This document shows, piece after piece, positions 9,019 to 16,531 of a stretch of 36,790 bases of DNA (position 1 is its first letter; each line of letters starts with the position of its first letter). Where the stretch lies: NCBI GenBank assembly GCA_024639005.1, contig JAHEJD010000014.1:12931-49720 (forward strand). Reading direction: 5' to 3'. This DNA is from Chromatiaceae bacterium (GTDB lineage Bacteria; Pseudomonadota; Gammaproteobacteria; Chromatiales; Chromatiaceae). The position numbers and the translations under genes are program-made. The notes beneath the pieces are model-generated. The model saw nothing but the letters and a program-made list of their open reading frames with translations, ran no database searches and was not told the DNA's origin.

Positions 9019-10002
9019 ATGAGTTCCCATCGCTACCTAAACTGTTCGCGTATAGTTGGCGGGGCCTGCCTATTGCTGTCGTTGCATTGCTGGGGCATGC
9101 AGGATCCCAATTACGCCCTCGATTGGCGTCAGCTCCTGGAAGCGCCGGATCCGGTCCAGCTCACGACATTGGCGTCACGCTATGAAAACGGACAGGGGTT
9201 CCGCCATGACTATGCGCGGGCGAGGCAGCTCTATTGTGCCGCGGCGCGCCTAGGCCATCTGCCGGCGCAACGACGGCTCGCCTGGTTGTATGCCCATGGC
9301 GTCGGTGCGCCTCAAGACGTAGACCTCGCCGCGGCCTGGCTCAAAGTAGCCGCGGCCAAAGGGGATCTGCAGGCGCGAAAATTCCTCGCATTTCTGGGTC
9401 AATCCGGCCCGGGAAGGCAACCTCGTTGCACTTACCTGAGCCGCTTCGATGAGTATGCCAGGGCGATCATCCCTCCCGCATTGGGACGAAGCGAAATTGA
9501 CTGGTCAAGAGATACCGGCCTGGCGAAGGGTGTGAGCCGCCCAACACCATTACAAATCGCCAGCTGGGTAACGCAGCTGGCGCCGCGTTACGGGCTTGAG
9601 CCAGAGTTGATTTTGTCGGTAATCCAGGCCGAGTCGAACTTCAATCCACGGGCAAAATCGCACAAAAATGCCCAAGGTCTTATGCAGTTGATCCCGGACA
9701 CTGCGACCCGTTTCGGTGTAAAGGACATTACACATCCGATTCAGAATCTGCATGGCGGCATGGCGTATATGCGCTGGCTACTCGCGTATTTCCAGGGCGA
9801 TGTCCAGCTGGCCCTCGCCGGCTACAATGCCGGCGAGGGAGCGGTCGAAGAGTATCGCGGTATCCCACCTTACTCGGAGACCAGGAACTATGTGCGCAAG
9901 GTTATCCGAAGCTATGGGAAGTCCACCCATCCACCCGTGGAACAGGTGGTTGCGCCCTCGCGAATCCTCTCCGCCAGCCTGGGAGACCGGTCGCCTCGTT
10001 GA
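9019..10002 (+). CDS. Sel1-repeat lytic transglycosylase (SLT domain)
   Basis: This 327-residue exported enzyme has a signal peptide at about residues 1-27. Two Sel1-like repeats follow at about 48-125 (ASRYENGQGFRHDYARARQLY, WLYAHGVGAPQDVDLAAAWL). The C-terminal SLT domain (about 176-300) has the catalytic Glu205 in AESNFNP, then GLMQLIP, AGYNAGEGAV and YSETRNYV. These enzymes cleave the MurNAc-GlcNAc bond of peptidoglycan with 1,6-anhydro product formation. It is the last gene of the operon, about 37 bases after the TonB-like gene with a purine-rich leader. This suggests local wall opening so that the envelope machine can span the peptidoglycan, or Sel1-mediated docking to it (inference). 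Confidence 0.93.
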   Translation: MSSHRYLNCSRIVGGACLLLSLHCWGMQDPNYALDWRQLLEAPDPVQLTTLASRYENGQGFRHDYARARQLYCAAARLGHLPAQRRLAWLYAHGVGAPQDVDLAAAWLKVAAAKGDLQARKFLAFLGQSGPGRQPRCTYLSRFDEYARAIIPPALGRSEIDWSRDTGLAKGVSRPTPLQIASWVTQLAPRYGLEPELILSVIQAESNFNPRAKSHKNAQGLMQLIPDTATRFGVKDITHPIQNLHGGMAYMRWLLAYFQGDVQLALAGYNAGEGAVEEYRGIPPYSETRNYVRKVIRSYGKSTHPPVEQVVAPSRILSASLGDRSPR

Positions 10003-10098
10003 GCATCGGGTGCTGGGAAAAGCTTTCTTCTGCGGACTATACTTCAGACGAGGAGCCGCAGGTTTGTCTTCCCAACTTGTCGCGAGACGGAGCCGACC

Positions 10099-10533
10099 AT
10101 GCAACTCATCAGACTAGAGGAAGAGTTAAGGCTGAATGTGCCGGAGATCGACTCTCAGCACGAGACGCTGATAAGCCTGATTAACCAGCTCCATACAGCC
10201 ATGCTGCGCGAGGCAGACAAAGCATCCCTCGATGACCTGCTGTCGCAGCTCTTAGACCATACGCGGAGTCACTGTTCCTACGAGGAGCAGTTGATGTCAC
10301 AGTATGGCTATCCGGCGTACGCGGCGCACCGATCGGAACACGAGAGGCTCATCGAACATCTCGAGAATCTCATGGGCCGTTACAAGAATGGTGATCTTCT
10401 GCTCTCTTTCGCGGTGATGCTAGAACTCAAGGGCTGGGCGACCATACACATCGAGAAATCCGACAAGCTGTTGGGCATCTTTCTCAACGACCGGGCGGGA
10501 ATCGATACCAATCATCACAAGGGTTCGGGTTGA
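10099..10533 (+). CDS. Bacteriohemerythrin
   Basis: This 144-residue single-domain hemerythrin has all seven di-iron ligands: His21 (DSQHE), His58 and Glu62 (HCSYEE), His77 and His81 (HRSEH), His117 and Asp122 (HIEKSD). It should fold as a four-helix bundle that reversibly binds O2. Bacterial members store or deliver O2 to oxidases or monooxygenases, or sense it. No extra sensor domain is fused. A GGAG ribosome site precedes ATG 10099. A USP gene follows after four bases, so the two are probably co-transcribed, which suggests a role under redox or oxygen stress (inference). Confidence 0.93.
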   Translation: MQLIRLEEELRLNVPEIDSQHETLISLINQLHTAMLREADKASLDDLLSQLLDHTRSHCSYEEQLMSQYGYPAYAAHRSEHERLIEHLENLMGRYKNGDLLLSFAVMLELKGWATIHIEKSDKLLGIFLNDRAGIDTNHHKGSG

Positions 10534-10537
10534 TCTC

Positions 10538-11017
10538 ATGGCCATTCCTCGATTCAAGACCATCCTCTATGCCACAGACCTGGGAAAGAACATGCGGCCG
10601 GTCTTCCGACATGCCGTCAGCGTCGCCGAGCAATACCGGGCCAAGATAATAATGCTGCATGTTGCCCAACCCCTCGGCGCGACAGGTAAGGCAGCCCTTG
10701 AACTCTACTCACCGAAAAAGGTGAAGAGTCTGGAACACGATGCGATAAAAGAAATCCTCGATAAAATGCAAAAGCGCCTGGGGAAGTTTCAGCGCGACGA
10801 GCTTGGGAAAGATTCAACCCTGGTCGCCAAAGTGGTCGCGGTAGTCGGTGATCCTGCTGAAAAGATATGGAAGTTCGCAGCTTCCGAGGATGTCGACTTG
10901 ATCGTGGTTGGCAGCCACACTGGCGGCGGTTTCGGGTCAGGCTTTCTGGGCTCAACAGCCCGCAAGCTGATCAATATAAGCGATAGACCCGTGCTGGTCG
11001 TCCCTGTAAAGAAGTAA
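10538..11017 (+). CDS. Universal stress protein (UspA family)
   Basis: This 159-residue single USP domain has the opening strand ILYATDLGKN and the C-terminal nucleotide-binding signature, a Gly-x2-Gly-x9-Gly-Ser type pattern (VVGSHTGGGFGSGFLGSTA followed by PVLVVPV). It is therefore expected to bind ATP. A Lys-rich helix lies in the middle (residues about 50-85). The start lies four bases after the hemerythrin stop with only a weak ribosome site, consistent with translational coupling. It is the first of three USP genes in the window; the other two lie beside transport genes. Its cellular target cannot be read from the sequence. Confidence 0.93.
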   Translation: MAIPRFKTILYATDLGKNMRPVFRHAVSVAEQYRAKIIMLHVAQPLGATGKAALELYSPKKVKSLEHDAIKEILDKMQKRLGKFQRDELGKDSTLVAKVVAVVGDPAEKIWKFAASEDVDLIVVGSHTGGGFGSGFLGSTARKLINISDRPVLVVPVKK

Positions 11018-11030
11018 GCGAAAAGAATAT

Positions 11031-11288
11031 CTAACGAAGCGCGACGTCGTTGACTTTGTCGATGGTGCCGCCCTCATGCAGGACAAAATAGTCCCCGCTT
11101 TTCGGTTCATGCAAAATAAAGACCGGGGCTTGGAACAGGGGCCTGCGAACGAACTTTACTGACCACCCGATCCTTAGCAGTCGCGCCAAGGTCTGATGCT
11201 GCGGTTCTGTCAGTCTGGATTGCATGTCATCGGGGACCGGCGCTTGCCCTATCCGACGCTCATTGACCTGGGTATGATTATTCAACAT
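11031..11288 (-). CDS. Small conserved protein of unknown function
   Basis: This 85-residue cytosolic protein has no signal or membrane segment. The second half (WSVKFVRRPLFQAPVFILHE then YFVLHEGGTID) resembles a short conserved family seen in marine and other Gammaproteobacteria: a Trp/Phe/Arg-rich segment followed by a beta strand ending in a G-T-I/L turn. I recognise the pattern from memory only and know no function. It converges on the USP gene with just 13 bases between the two stops, and no clear terminator is visible there. Confidence 0.7.
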   Translation of the reverse strand: MLNNHTQVNERRIGQAPVPDDMQSRLTEPQHQTLARLLRIGWSVKFVRRPLFQAPVFILHEPKSGDYFVLHEGGTIDKVNDVALR

Positions 11289-12102
11289 GGTTCATCTGCC
11301 TCACGTACAAGATACGCTCTCGCAAGCGCGTCTGCGGTTAACCAGCCTGCAAATCCCACCGATTTCCTGCTGCGGGCGGCGATACACTCGCCCTGACGGG
11401 CCGTACTCGCTACAGCCGGTTCGACGTAGTGTCAGCTACGCCTTCACCGTCTTTCACTGCGTGCGCCCCGCCATGGCGGCGTCTCGACACCCTCGCGACG
11501 AAAAACGGTGAAATTTGCAGGCTAGCGGGCGGCCCCGCCGGCATGGCCGCGATCAGGAAGGTGGTGCCTGTCGTAACTAGTACAGGAACCAATCTCTCCA
11601 GAACAGCGCCGTGCAATCCGCATCTTGATCGCAAACCCCTCAGCATTTCGTCTCACTTGTGATTGAAGCAAAGACTGCGCCAAGCAAGACTTTCTCAGGT
11701 TAGCCAAATAGTTAGCTTTGGAGGCCTTCTGCAGAGCGGCCGCATCGTAAAGAAAGTTGACGCAGACGGCAGCGTGATTACTTGTACGCAACCGCGGCAC
11801 CGGCGGGGCCGTCAAGCGGGATGACATCGAAGCACCGAGATGTGCCGAATGCGGCTTCGTAACGCCGTTCTGATCTGAATCGCCGCTTCTCTGCCATCGG
11901 CACGAATACCTCGAGTGGCGCCATCATCGGGGCTTCGCGCCGCGGCACCTGACCCGGGGGCGGGATCCCAGCGCCGTTGCGCATCGTTCGAAGCGCGTCA
12001 TTTTTGCGTTCTGCGCAAAGATCCTTTGCGAAAAACCCTGTTTATTTTAACTGAACGATTTACTAGGTTAGGCGCATCGAAGGCATAATCTGGAGAAACG
12101 AC
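11289..12102. other. Gene-poor region of about 0.8 kb
   Basis: No frame here gives a protein I can support. The open stretches at 11429-11662 (+), 11522-11827 (-) and 11778-11984 (-) are rich in Arg, Pro and Ala, overlap one another, and have no domain, signal or good ribosome site. The last 100 bases turn AT-rich (TTTATTTTAACTG near 12040) and probably hold the promoter of the pirin gene. The stretch could be a decayed gene, but I cannot identify a parent. Confidence 0.4.
12014..12030. promoter_or_regulatory. Perfect 7-3-7 inverted repeat upstream of pirin gene
   Basis: CGCAAAG, ATC and CTTTGCG form a perfect palindrome about 70 bases before the pirin start, next to an A-run and an AT-rich segment. 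It could be an operator for a dimeric repressor. It is unlikely to be a terminator because no T-run follows on either strand. The regulator is unknown. Confidence 0.3.
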
Positions 12103-12801
12103 ATGCTTGCAATGCGACGCGCGCAAGAGCGCGGCCACGCCAACCACGGCTGGCTGAACAGTTATCACACCTTCTCCTTCGGCGGTTACCACGATCCCCG
12201 CCATATGGGGTTTTCGAACCTGCGGGTGATCAATGACGACACCGTGGCACCTGGCGGTGGGTTTGGCACTCACGGCCATAGCGACATGGAGATCATTAGC
12301 TACGTGCTCGACGGCGCCATGGAACACAAGGACAGCATGGGGAATGGCTCGGTGATCCGTCCCGGTGATGTGCAGCGCATGAGTGCCGGCACCGGTGTCA
12401 CCCACAGCGAGTACAACCCATCGTCTGAGGAGCCCGTACATTTTCTGCAGATCTGGCTGCAGCCCAACAAACGCGGCGTCGCGCCTGGCTACGCCCAGAA
12501 GTACTTCTCGCCCGAGGCGCGGCGTGGCCGCCTGGAGCTGCTGGTGTCGCCCGACGGACGCGATGGATCGCTAGCCTCGCATCAGGACGCGCTGCTATTC
12601 GGCACGCTGTTGGATGCCGAAGCCCAGGTGAGGCATCCGCTTGCGAAAGGTCGCCGCGCCTATGTGCATGTCGCACGGGGCAGCGCACGGGTCAACGGCG
12701 AGGTGCTTGGAGGTGGCGATGGCGCGGCCATCGAGGACGCGAGTGAGGTCCATCTCGAAGGGGTCGATGCTGCCGAGGTGCTGCTCTTCGACCTGCGATG
12801 A
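12103..12801 (+). CDS. Pirin family protein (YhhW-like bicupin)
   Basis: This 232-residue protein has the full pirin layout. The N-terminal cupin holds the metal ligands His57, His59 (THGHSDME), His101 and Glu103 (GVTHSE), the same spacing as in E. coli YhhW, which has quercetin 2,3-dioxygenase activity. The second cupin (about residues 145-232) is typical of the family. An N-terminal motif (ANHGWLNSYHTFSFGGY) is also diagnostic. A GGAG ribosome site sits eight bases before ATG 12103. The physiological substrate is not known; redox or stress roles are proposed for pirins. It stands alone, with an ankyrin gene converging on it 36 bases downstream. Confidence 0.94.
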   Translation: MLAMRRAQERGHANHGWLNSYHTFSFGGYHDPRHMGFSNLRVINDDTVAPGGGFGTHGHSDMEIISYVLDGAMEHKDSMGNGSVIRPGDVQRMSAGTGVTHSEYNPSSEEPVHFLQIWLQPNKRGVAPGYAQKYFSPEARRGRLELLVSPDGRDGSLASHQDALLFGTLLDAEAQVRHPLAKGRRAYVHVARGSARVNGEVLGGGDGAAIEDASEVHLEGVDAAEVLLFDLR

Positions 12802-12837
12802 AATGCCCGTCTGGCGGTAGGGTGGGCAAGGGCCGAA

Positions 12838-13236
12838 TCACTCTGGCCTGTCGTAGGTGGCCAGATAGCCCGCGAGATCTTCCAGGCCGGCGTCCTCTGC
12901 CAAGTCCGCAGCGGTCTTGCCGCTGAACCCTGGGGCCCCACTGCCGCGCAGCGCTGTGTCGGCCCCGGCAGCCACAAGCAACTTGGCGATACCGGCCTGG
13001 CGGTAGAGTACGGCCAGCATCAGCGCGCTCAGGCGATACTTGGCGGTAGTATCCAATGCGGCTTCCTTTTGTAGCAGCAGTTGCACCACCTGCTCGTGGC
13101 CATATCGCGCCGCGAGCATCAGCGCGGTCTGCCCGTATTTGTCCTTGCTGTCGACGTCGACGCCCTCGCGAAGGAGGTTGTCAATCACCGCGAGATCCCC
13201 CCCGACCGCGGCCTTGCGCCAGTCATTGCGCATCAC
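12838..13236 (-). CDS. Small ankyrin-repeat protein
   Basis: The 132-residue cytosolic protein is built of about three to four ankyrin repeats. Clear examples are DKYGQTALMLAARYGHEQVVQLLLQKEA and the following SALMLAVLYRQAGIAKLLVAAGA, then a GKTAADLAE repeat. No signal peptide or catalytic domain is present, so it is a protein-binding module with unknown partner. The start is GTG 13236 or, with better ribosome-site spacing (GGTGGAG), ATG 13233. A 12-base sequence covering this ribosome site is repeated about 180 bases upstream. Confidence 0.85.
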   Translation of the reverse strand: MMRNDWRKAAVGGDLAVIDNLLREGVDVDSKDKYGQTALMLAARYGHEQVVQLLLQKEAALDTTAKYRLSALMLAVLYRQAGIAKLLVAAGADTALRGSGAPGFSGKTAADLAEDAGLEDLAGYLATYDRPE

Positions 13237-13238
13237 TC

Positions 13239-13426
13239 CACCTCAGATACGAATGGCACTTACTAAAGTACTTGCGCCCCGGCGCATTCGACCCGCGGGA
13301 CGCCGTGAATCCATCCGTGGAGGCTCGACTGCCGCATCCCTGCGGCAGACGCCCGAGCATCGAACACGCCGGCGCGCTGATTGATACATCTGGACCCGCT
13401 AAGTAATTCCCATTCACCTCAGATAC
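13239..13426. repeat. 12-bp direct repeat flanking a 164-bp segment
   Basis: CACCTCAGATAC occurs at 13239-13250 and again at 13415-13426. The first copy covers the ribosome-binding region of the ankyrin gene. The 164 bases between have no recognisable gene. The pattern could be a short duplication or the scar of an insertion with a 12-bp target duplication, but no terminal inverted repeats were found inside. Confidence 0.4.
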
Positions 13427-13618
13427 ACGGTTTCCATCGACCGGAGGTAATCAGAAATCAATTGAACATCCATTGCAATGCGCCGTGCGATAGAACGGCA
13501 GTAAGGATGGCCACAGATGCGATGCCGGTTAGAGATTTCCAGGCTAGAGTTATAAGGTAGGCATCCGTAGATCCGCTTCTGCAGAGCGGCAACCATCGTC
13601 GTCGAATCGGAGGGAACC
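13427..13618. other. Intergenic region before small membrane protein
   Basis: No gene is supported here. The minus-strand frames (13414-13674, 13550-13939) run against a better plus-strand gene and lack ribosome sites. The segment is the divergent promoter region between the ankyrin gene and the membrane protein gene at 13619. It contains mixed AT-rich stretches but no clear promoter consensus. Confidence 0.35.
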
Positions 13619-13903
13619 ATGAAATCCAATTGGCTCAAGATCCTTAACCCGATCGTGCTGCTCCTCGCGGCCAATCAGTTCGCGACCGGGTTCAGGCCCG
13701 GTCTGTATGGGAAGGGCACCTTTCGGTTCGCGCACAAGCAGATGGCGATTGTGCTGTTGATTGCCCTTGCGGCGCACCTCGGGCTGAATAATGCGTGGGT
13801 TCGCCGCACCTACTTCAGGCAAAGGCCCAGACCGAAGCGTACTGCTGCATCGAGTGAAAATCCGAGTGCTGGGCTTCCAGGCGTATCGGGCCTGCGACGA
13901 TAG
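13619..13903 (+). CDS. Small two-helix membrane protein, DUF4405/cytochrome-b-like
   Basis: The 94-residue protein has two hydrophobic helices, about residues 8-25 and 42-58. The second is bordered by His39 and His53 (HKQMAIVLLIALAAHLGLN). That His-x13-His spacing within one helix recalls the heme-binding helices of DUF4405-type cytochrome b proteins, but only part of such a domain is present. A basic Arg/Pro-rich tail follows. An excellent ribosome site (GGAGGGAACC) precedes ATG 13619. It may be a stand-alone small membrane protein or an N-terminal remnant of a longer one. Heme binding is inference. Confidence 0.65.
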   Translation: MKSNWLKILNPIVLLLAANQFATGFRPGLYGKGTFRFAHKQMAIVLLIALAAHLGLNNAWVRRTYFRQRPRPKRTAASSENPSAGLPGVSGLRR

Positions 13904-13987
13904 ATGCGGCAACCTAAACGCCGATCCACGCTCGTGCAATGTGTCGGTTAGTACCTTCGGCTTCGGGCTGAATTGTACCGGGGCAGG

Positions 13988-14290
13988 TCAAAAGGCGTCG
14001 CTGGCGCACTGCCAGCCGAGCGCCCTCAGTTTCTCGACCAATTGTTCCGCTTTCTGCTCGCAATAGTTCACGTCATTCTCTGCCCTCCACAGCACACGGG
14101 GGATGGCGTTTTCCGTTGTCTTGCTGTAGTACACCCTGCACGGCAGTGGGTTCGGCGCATTCGGATAGAAGACTGTCACCTGTCGGATTAGCTCGGCATT
14201 CCGGCAGGTCCAGGAGCTTGCAGTGCTTTCCGCGACAAACCCGAGGAAAGCCGCTAGAAACAGCACAGACTTAAAGTTTCGACGCCACAT
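13988..14290 (-). CDS. Small secreted Cys-containing protein
   Basis: This 100-residue protein has a signal peptide at about residues 1-24 (NFKSVLFLAAFLGFVAESTAS). The mature part has four Cys (in WTCRN, PCRVYY, NYCEQK and WQCASD), so two disulfides are likely in the periplasm. It resembles a family of short periplasmic proteins in Gammaproteobacteria with the pattern SWTCRN...PC.V.Y...YCE.KA...L..GW.C. I recognise this by eye only and know no function. A GGGAGAGG ribosome site precedes the ATG. It is followed at 14415 by a same-strand upstream neighbour, 124 bases away. Confidence 0.75.
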   Translation of the reverse strand: MWRRNFKSVLFLAAFLGFVAESTASSWTCRNAELIRQVTVFYPNAPNPLPCRVYYSKTTENAIPRVLWRAENDVNYCEQKAEQLVEKLRALGWQCASDAF

Positions 14291-14414
14291 CGTCTCTGTC
14301 CTCTCCCAACGAATCCCGCGCCTGTGATCTTGTGAAGAGCGACTCAGGTAGCGTTCCTCGGCGGCCGGTTAAGCTGGGCTCCCCTTGGGCCCATTCAACG
14401 ACCCCGGCGATCTG

Positions 14415-14783
14415 TCAGGCTTCGTGCATACGCGATTTATCGTGCTTTCCCGCAATCCGACCCAACCTGTATGAGTCAACGATGCCAAAAAGCCAGAAAA
14501 CGAGAAATGCAGCGGCCGAGATGCTTGTAGAAGAACTATCGGCGCCCAGCGATTGTTCTGAAACGAGGCGGGCTATCGCACCGGCATCCAGCGGCACCCC
14601 TTCGCGCTGGATGCGTTCGGCAATTGGCAGCGCCTTGCTCACAGCGCTCGCGACAATAAAATAGAGCGCAAACGCCGAACCGGCGGACAATAAGAAGCCG
14701 AGAGAGAATCGCTTCATGTAAAGGTGTCCGACACCCGGGAAGACCAGGGCTGACAACAAGGCGGCTTTGGTTGATCGCCTCAC
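14415..14783 (-). CDS. Small membrane protein next to the MITE-like element
   Basis: The 122-residue protein begins with a GTG at 14783. Its N-terminal region (AALLSALVFPGVGHLYMKR) has the Pro-Gly...Gly-Tyr turn common in small TM2-like or DUF6677-like membrane proteins. Further helices lie at about residues 28-47 and 90-108, and a charged tail follows. The start codon lies only three bases from the CTAG that borders the inverted-repeat element, so any ribosome site would lie inside that element and none is visible. The insertion may have replaced the native 5' leader and reduced expression. Function unknown. Confidence 0.65.
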   Translation of the reverse strand: MRRSTKAALLSALVFPGVGHLYMKRFSLGFLLSAGSAFALYFIVASAVSKALPIAERIQREGVPLDAGAIARLVSEQSLGADSSSTSISAAAFLVFWLFGIVDSYRLGRIAGKHDKSRMHEA

Positions 14784-14786
14784 GGA

Positions 14787-15054
14787 CTAGTGGGCCAAGT
14801 GGAAAGTTCTGTAACACTCAGAGCCACTGTGCGAGTGCGAATCAAGGCGCGTTTCGCAGGCAATGGCCCCTCCCTTGGCAAGAAACGCAACACCGAGTCG
14901 CGCTCGCTCAGCGGCTCCCTAAGGGCCGCGCCACAAGCATCGTGGGCTGTGTTGCAGTCCTTGGAAAGGGCCTGCCATTCCCTGCGGACTGCGCCTTGCC
15001 CACAATGCTTGTGGCGCGGCTGAGCGTTACAGAACTTTCCACTTGGCCCACTAG
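14787..15054. mobile_element. MITE-like element with 29-bp perfect terminal inverted repeats
   Basis: Positions 14787-14815 and 15026-15054 are perfect reverse complements, each beginning or ending with CTAG. CTAG is its own complement, so the outer four bases may be a target duplication, as produced by IS5-type transposases. Inside, 14925-14947 and 14998-15020 form a second inverted repeat (22 of 23 matching). Smaller stems (GCGTTTC/GAAACGC, GCAGTCC/GGACTGC) nest between. No transposase is encoded; frames across the element are by-products of its symmetry. The 268-bp size, absence of coding capacity and repeats fit a non-autonomous MITE. A structured RNA is an alternative. Confidence 0.75.
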
Positions 15055-15131
15055 GGTGCCGCAAATAGCCGAGGGATCCAGCGGGGTAAACTCGCTGTGC
15101 AACGAAACAGACGAGGTCTGTGCATTTCCCC

Positions 15132-15272
15132 ATGCGATACATTATGAGTCGAAGGGCATATAAATATCTGAGTAGTTTAGCGAATTTGCGGGATGATGGC
15201 CGAATGACACGCAAAGTACCATCACCTGCTAAATCGTCGGTTCCGCAGTGCTCGTCATTTAATGAACAGTGA
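15132..15272 (+). CDS. Possible small protein, low support
   Basis: A 46-residue frame starts at ATG 15132, or 42 residues from ATG 15144. It begins MRYIMSRRAYKYLSSLANL and continues into a Ser/Pro-rich tail. Its stop overlaps the start of the next gene by 11 bases, a pattern common in coupled genes. The first half looks like an amphipathic basic helix. No ribosome site is obvious and no family is recognised, so it could be chance. Confidence 0.25.
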   Translation: MRYIMSRRAYKYLSSLANLRDDGRMTRKVPSPAKSSVPQCSSFNEQ

Positions 15273-15792
15273 GGCCATGAGATCTCAGGCGGCCGCTGTC
15301 CTCGGCCTGATCGAGAGTGCGTTCGCGGATCGATCACCGCCGTCTGCAATGACCGATTCTCTGCAACTGTCGGATTCAGAATATTCGGAGGTGATGTCGT
15401 TTCAAGGACTGCGCTGGCAGGATGTGACTTTCGAGCACGTTCAGCAGTATTCAGATGCAGTGTTCTGGTTCTCACCGACTGCCTTCTGCTACTACCTGCC
15501 CGGCCTGCTGGCACCGGGTCTGAGGGATATGCGCTGGGATTGCAATGCCTATGACTCGCTTATTGGCTGCCTCGACCGCGGCCCTGAGCCTGACAATTGG
15601 GATGACTTCTTTGTGCCGCGTTGGCCTTTGTTGTCCGTTGATGAGATCGAGGCCGTTGCGAGTTGGGTGCGGTGGCTGGAAACCGTTCAGCCCAAGGGAT
15701 TCTTCGATAACGCCTACGAGAGGGTTCTAGACACCCTGACCCTCCTCAAGTGGAAGGCCGAGGAGAGGGAAGCGCCCGCGAAGACGCCTTGA
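15262..15792 (+). CDS. DUF6714-like protein of unknown function
   Basis: The 176-residue cytosolic protein resembles DUF6714: an N-terminal IESAF helix, then a segment with WQDVTFEHVQQYSDAVFWFSPTAFCYYLPGLL, in which an acidic-aromatic stretch leads to the 'F-P-x-A-F-x-Y-Y-L-P' motif. A C-terminal helix (SWVRWLETVQ) follows. Proteins of this type are scattered in bacterial genomes, often near immunity or stress genes, without a defined activity. The start may be ATG 15262 or ATG 15277; the second has GAGG very close upstream. No operon partner is clear. Confidence 0.75.
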   Translation: MNSEAMRSQAAAVLGLIESAFADRSPPSAMTDSLQLSDSEYSEVMSFQGLRWQDVTFEHVQQYSDAVFWFSPTAFCYYLPGLLAPGLRDMRWDCNAYDSLIGCLDRGPEPDNWDDFFVPRWPLLSVDEIEAVASWVRWLETVQPKGFFDNAYERVLDTLTLLKWKAEEREAPAKTP

Positions 15793-15910
15793 CCACATCG
15801 ACTCGAATGGCAAAGACCGCAGGAAAAGCCGCCGCTATCGACTAATCTTCAATGATTAGCATGGGACTCTGCGCTAGGCGGGGGTCGAAAGGGTCGAAAC
15901 GACTGCAACG

Positions 15911-16531
15911 GTGGCCTCGATGAGTGATCTGAGTGTGAAGGAACTGATGGTGCCCGTGGAAGACTACGCCTCGGTACCCCTTGGCGCATCGATCCTCGAG
16001 GGCATACTGGCGTTGAAGGAGGCTCAGCATCGAGAGTTTCGCGAGGATCCGGAGCGACACCGTGATCGGGCGGTCCTCGTAAAGGATGCACAGGGCGAGG
16101 TGGTCGGCAAGCTCTCCATGTGGTCGATTATCGGGTGCCTCGAGCCGAATTATCATCGCGTCAAAGGGGGCGCCGCATCGTCGATGGCGGCGTCGCGGAT
16201 CGGCACTGCCCGCGCCATGGTGGAGGACGTCATGGAATCGTCTCATCTGTGGCGCAGCCGCTTACGTACGATAGCCCGAGATACGGCACACCTGAAGGTT
16301 CAGGATCTGCTGCATGAACCGCGCAAGAAAGAACTGATCGATGAGAATTCGTCTTTGGAAACGGCCATTCATCAGCTGTCGACCGGGCACTTCATGTCTC
16401 TGCTGGTGACCAGGAACAATCGTATTGTCGGCCTTCTGCGCCTGGTGGATGTCTTCGATGCCGTATGCCGCATGATCAGTCGTGAAGACGTTCGGGCGGC
16501 GGTCGATGACGGCAATTCGAGCACTATCTGA
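15911..16531 (+). CDS. CBS-domain protein
   Basis: The roughly 205-residue cytosolic protein has two CBS motifs separated by a long insert. The first opens with LSVKELMVPVEDYASVPLGASILEG and ends in VLVKDAQGEVVGKLSMWSIIG (about residues 7-85). The second begins at about VQDLLHE (127) and ends LLVTRNNRIVGLLRLVDVFD. Such pairs bind AMP, ATP or similar ligands and usually regulate a partner. The insert (about 85-125) is Ser/Ala/Arg-rich. The start is GTG 15911 or ATG 15920. It has no fused output domain. Which protein it regulates is unknown; three other CBS proteins lie in the window. Confidence 0.85.
   Translation: MASMSDLSVKELMVPVEDYASVPLGASILEGILALKEAQHREFREDPERHRDRAVLVKDAQGEVVGKLSMWSIIGCLEPNYHRVKGGAASSMAASRIGTARAMVEDVMESSHLWRSRLRTIARDTAHLKVQDLLHEPRKKELIDENSSLETAIHQLSTGHFMSLLVTRNNRIVGLLRLVDVFDAVCRMISREDVRAAVDDGNSSTI

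Noticed and set aside
11522-11984. Minus-strand frames in the gene-poor gap
   Set aside because: They overlap each other, have no motif, and their composition resembles non-coding sequence.
14771-15163. Coding frames across the inverted-repeat element
   Set aside because: Both strands give similar peptides because of the terminal inverted repeats. None has a ribosome site or a domain.
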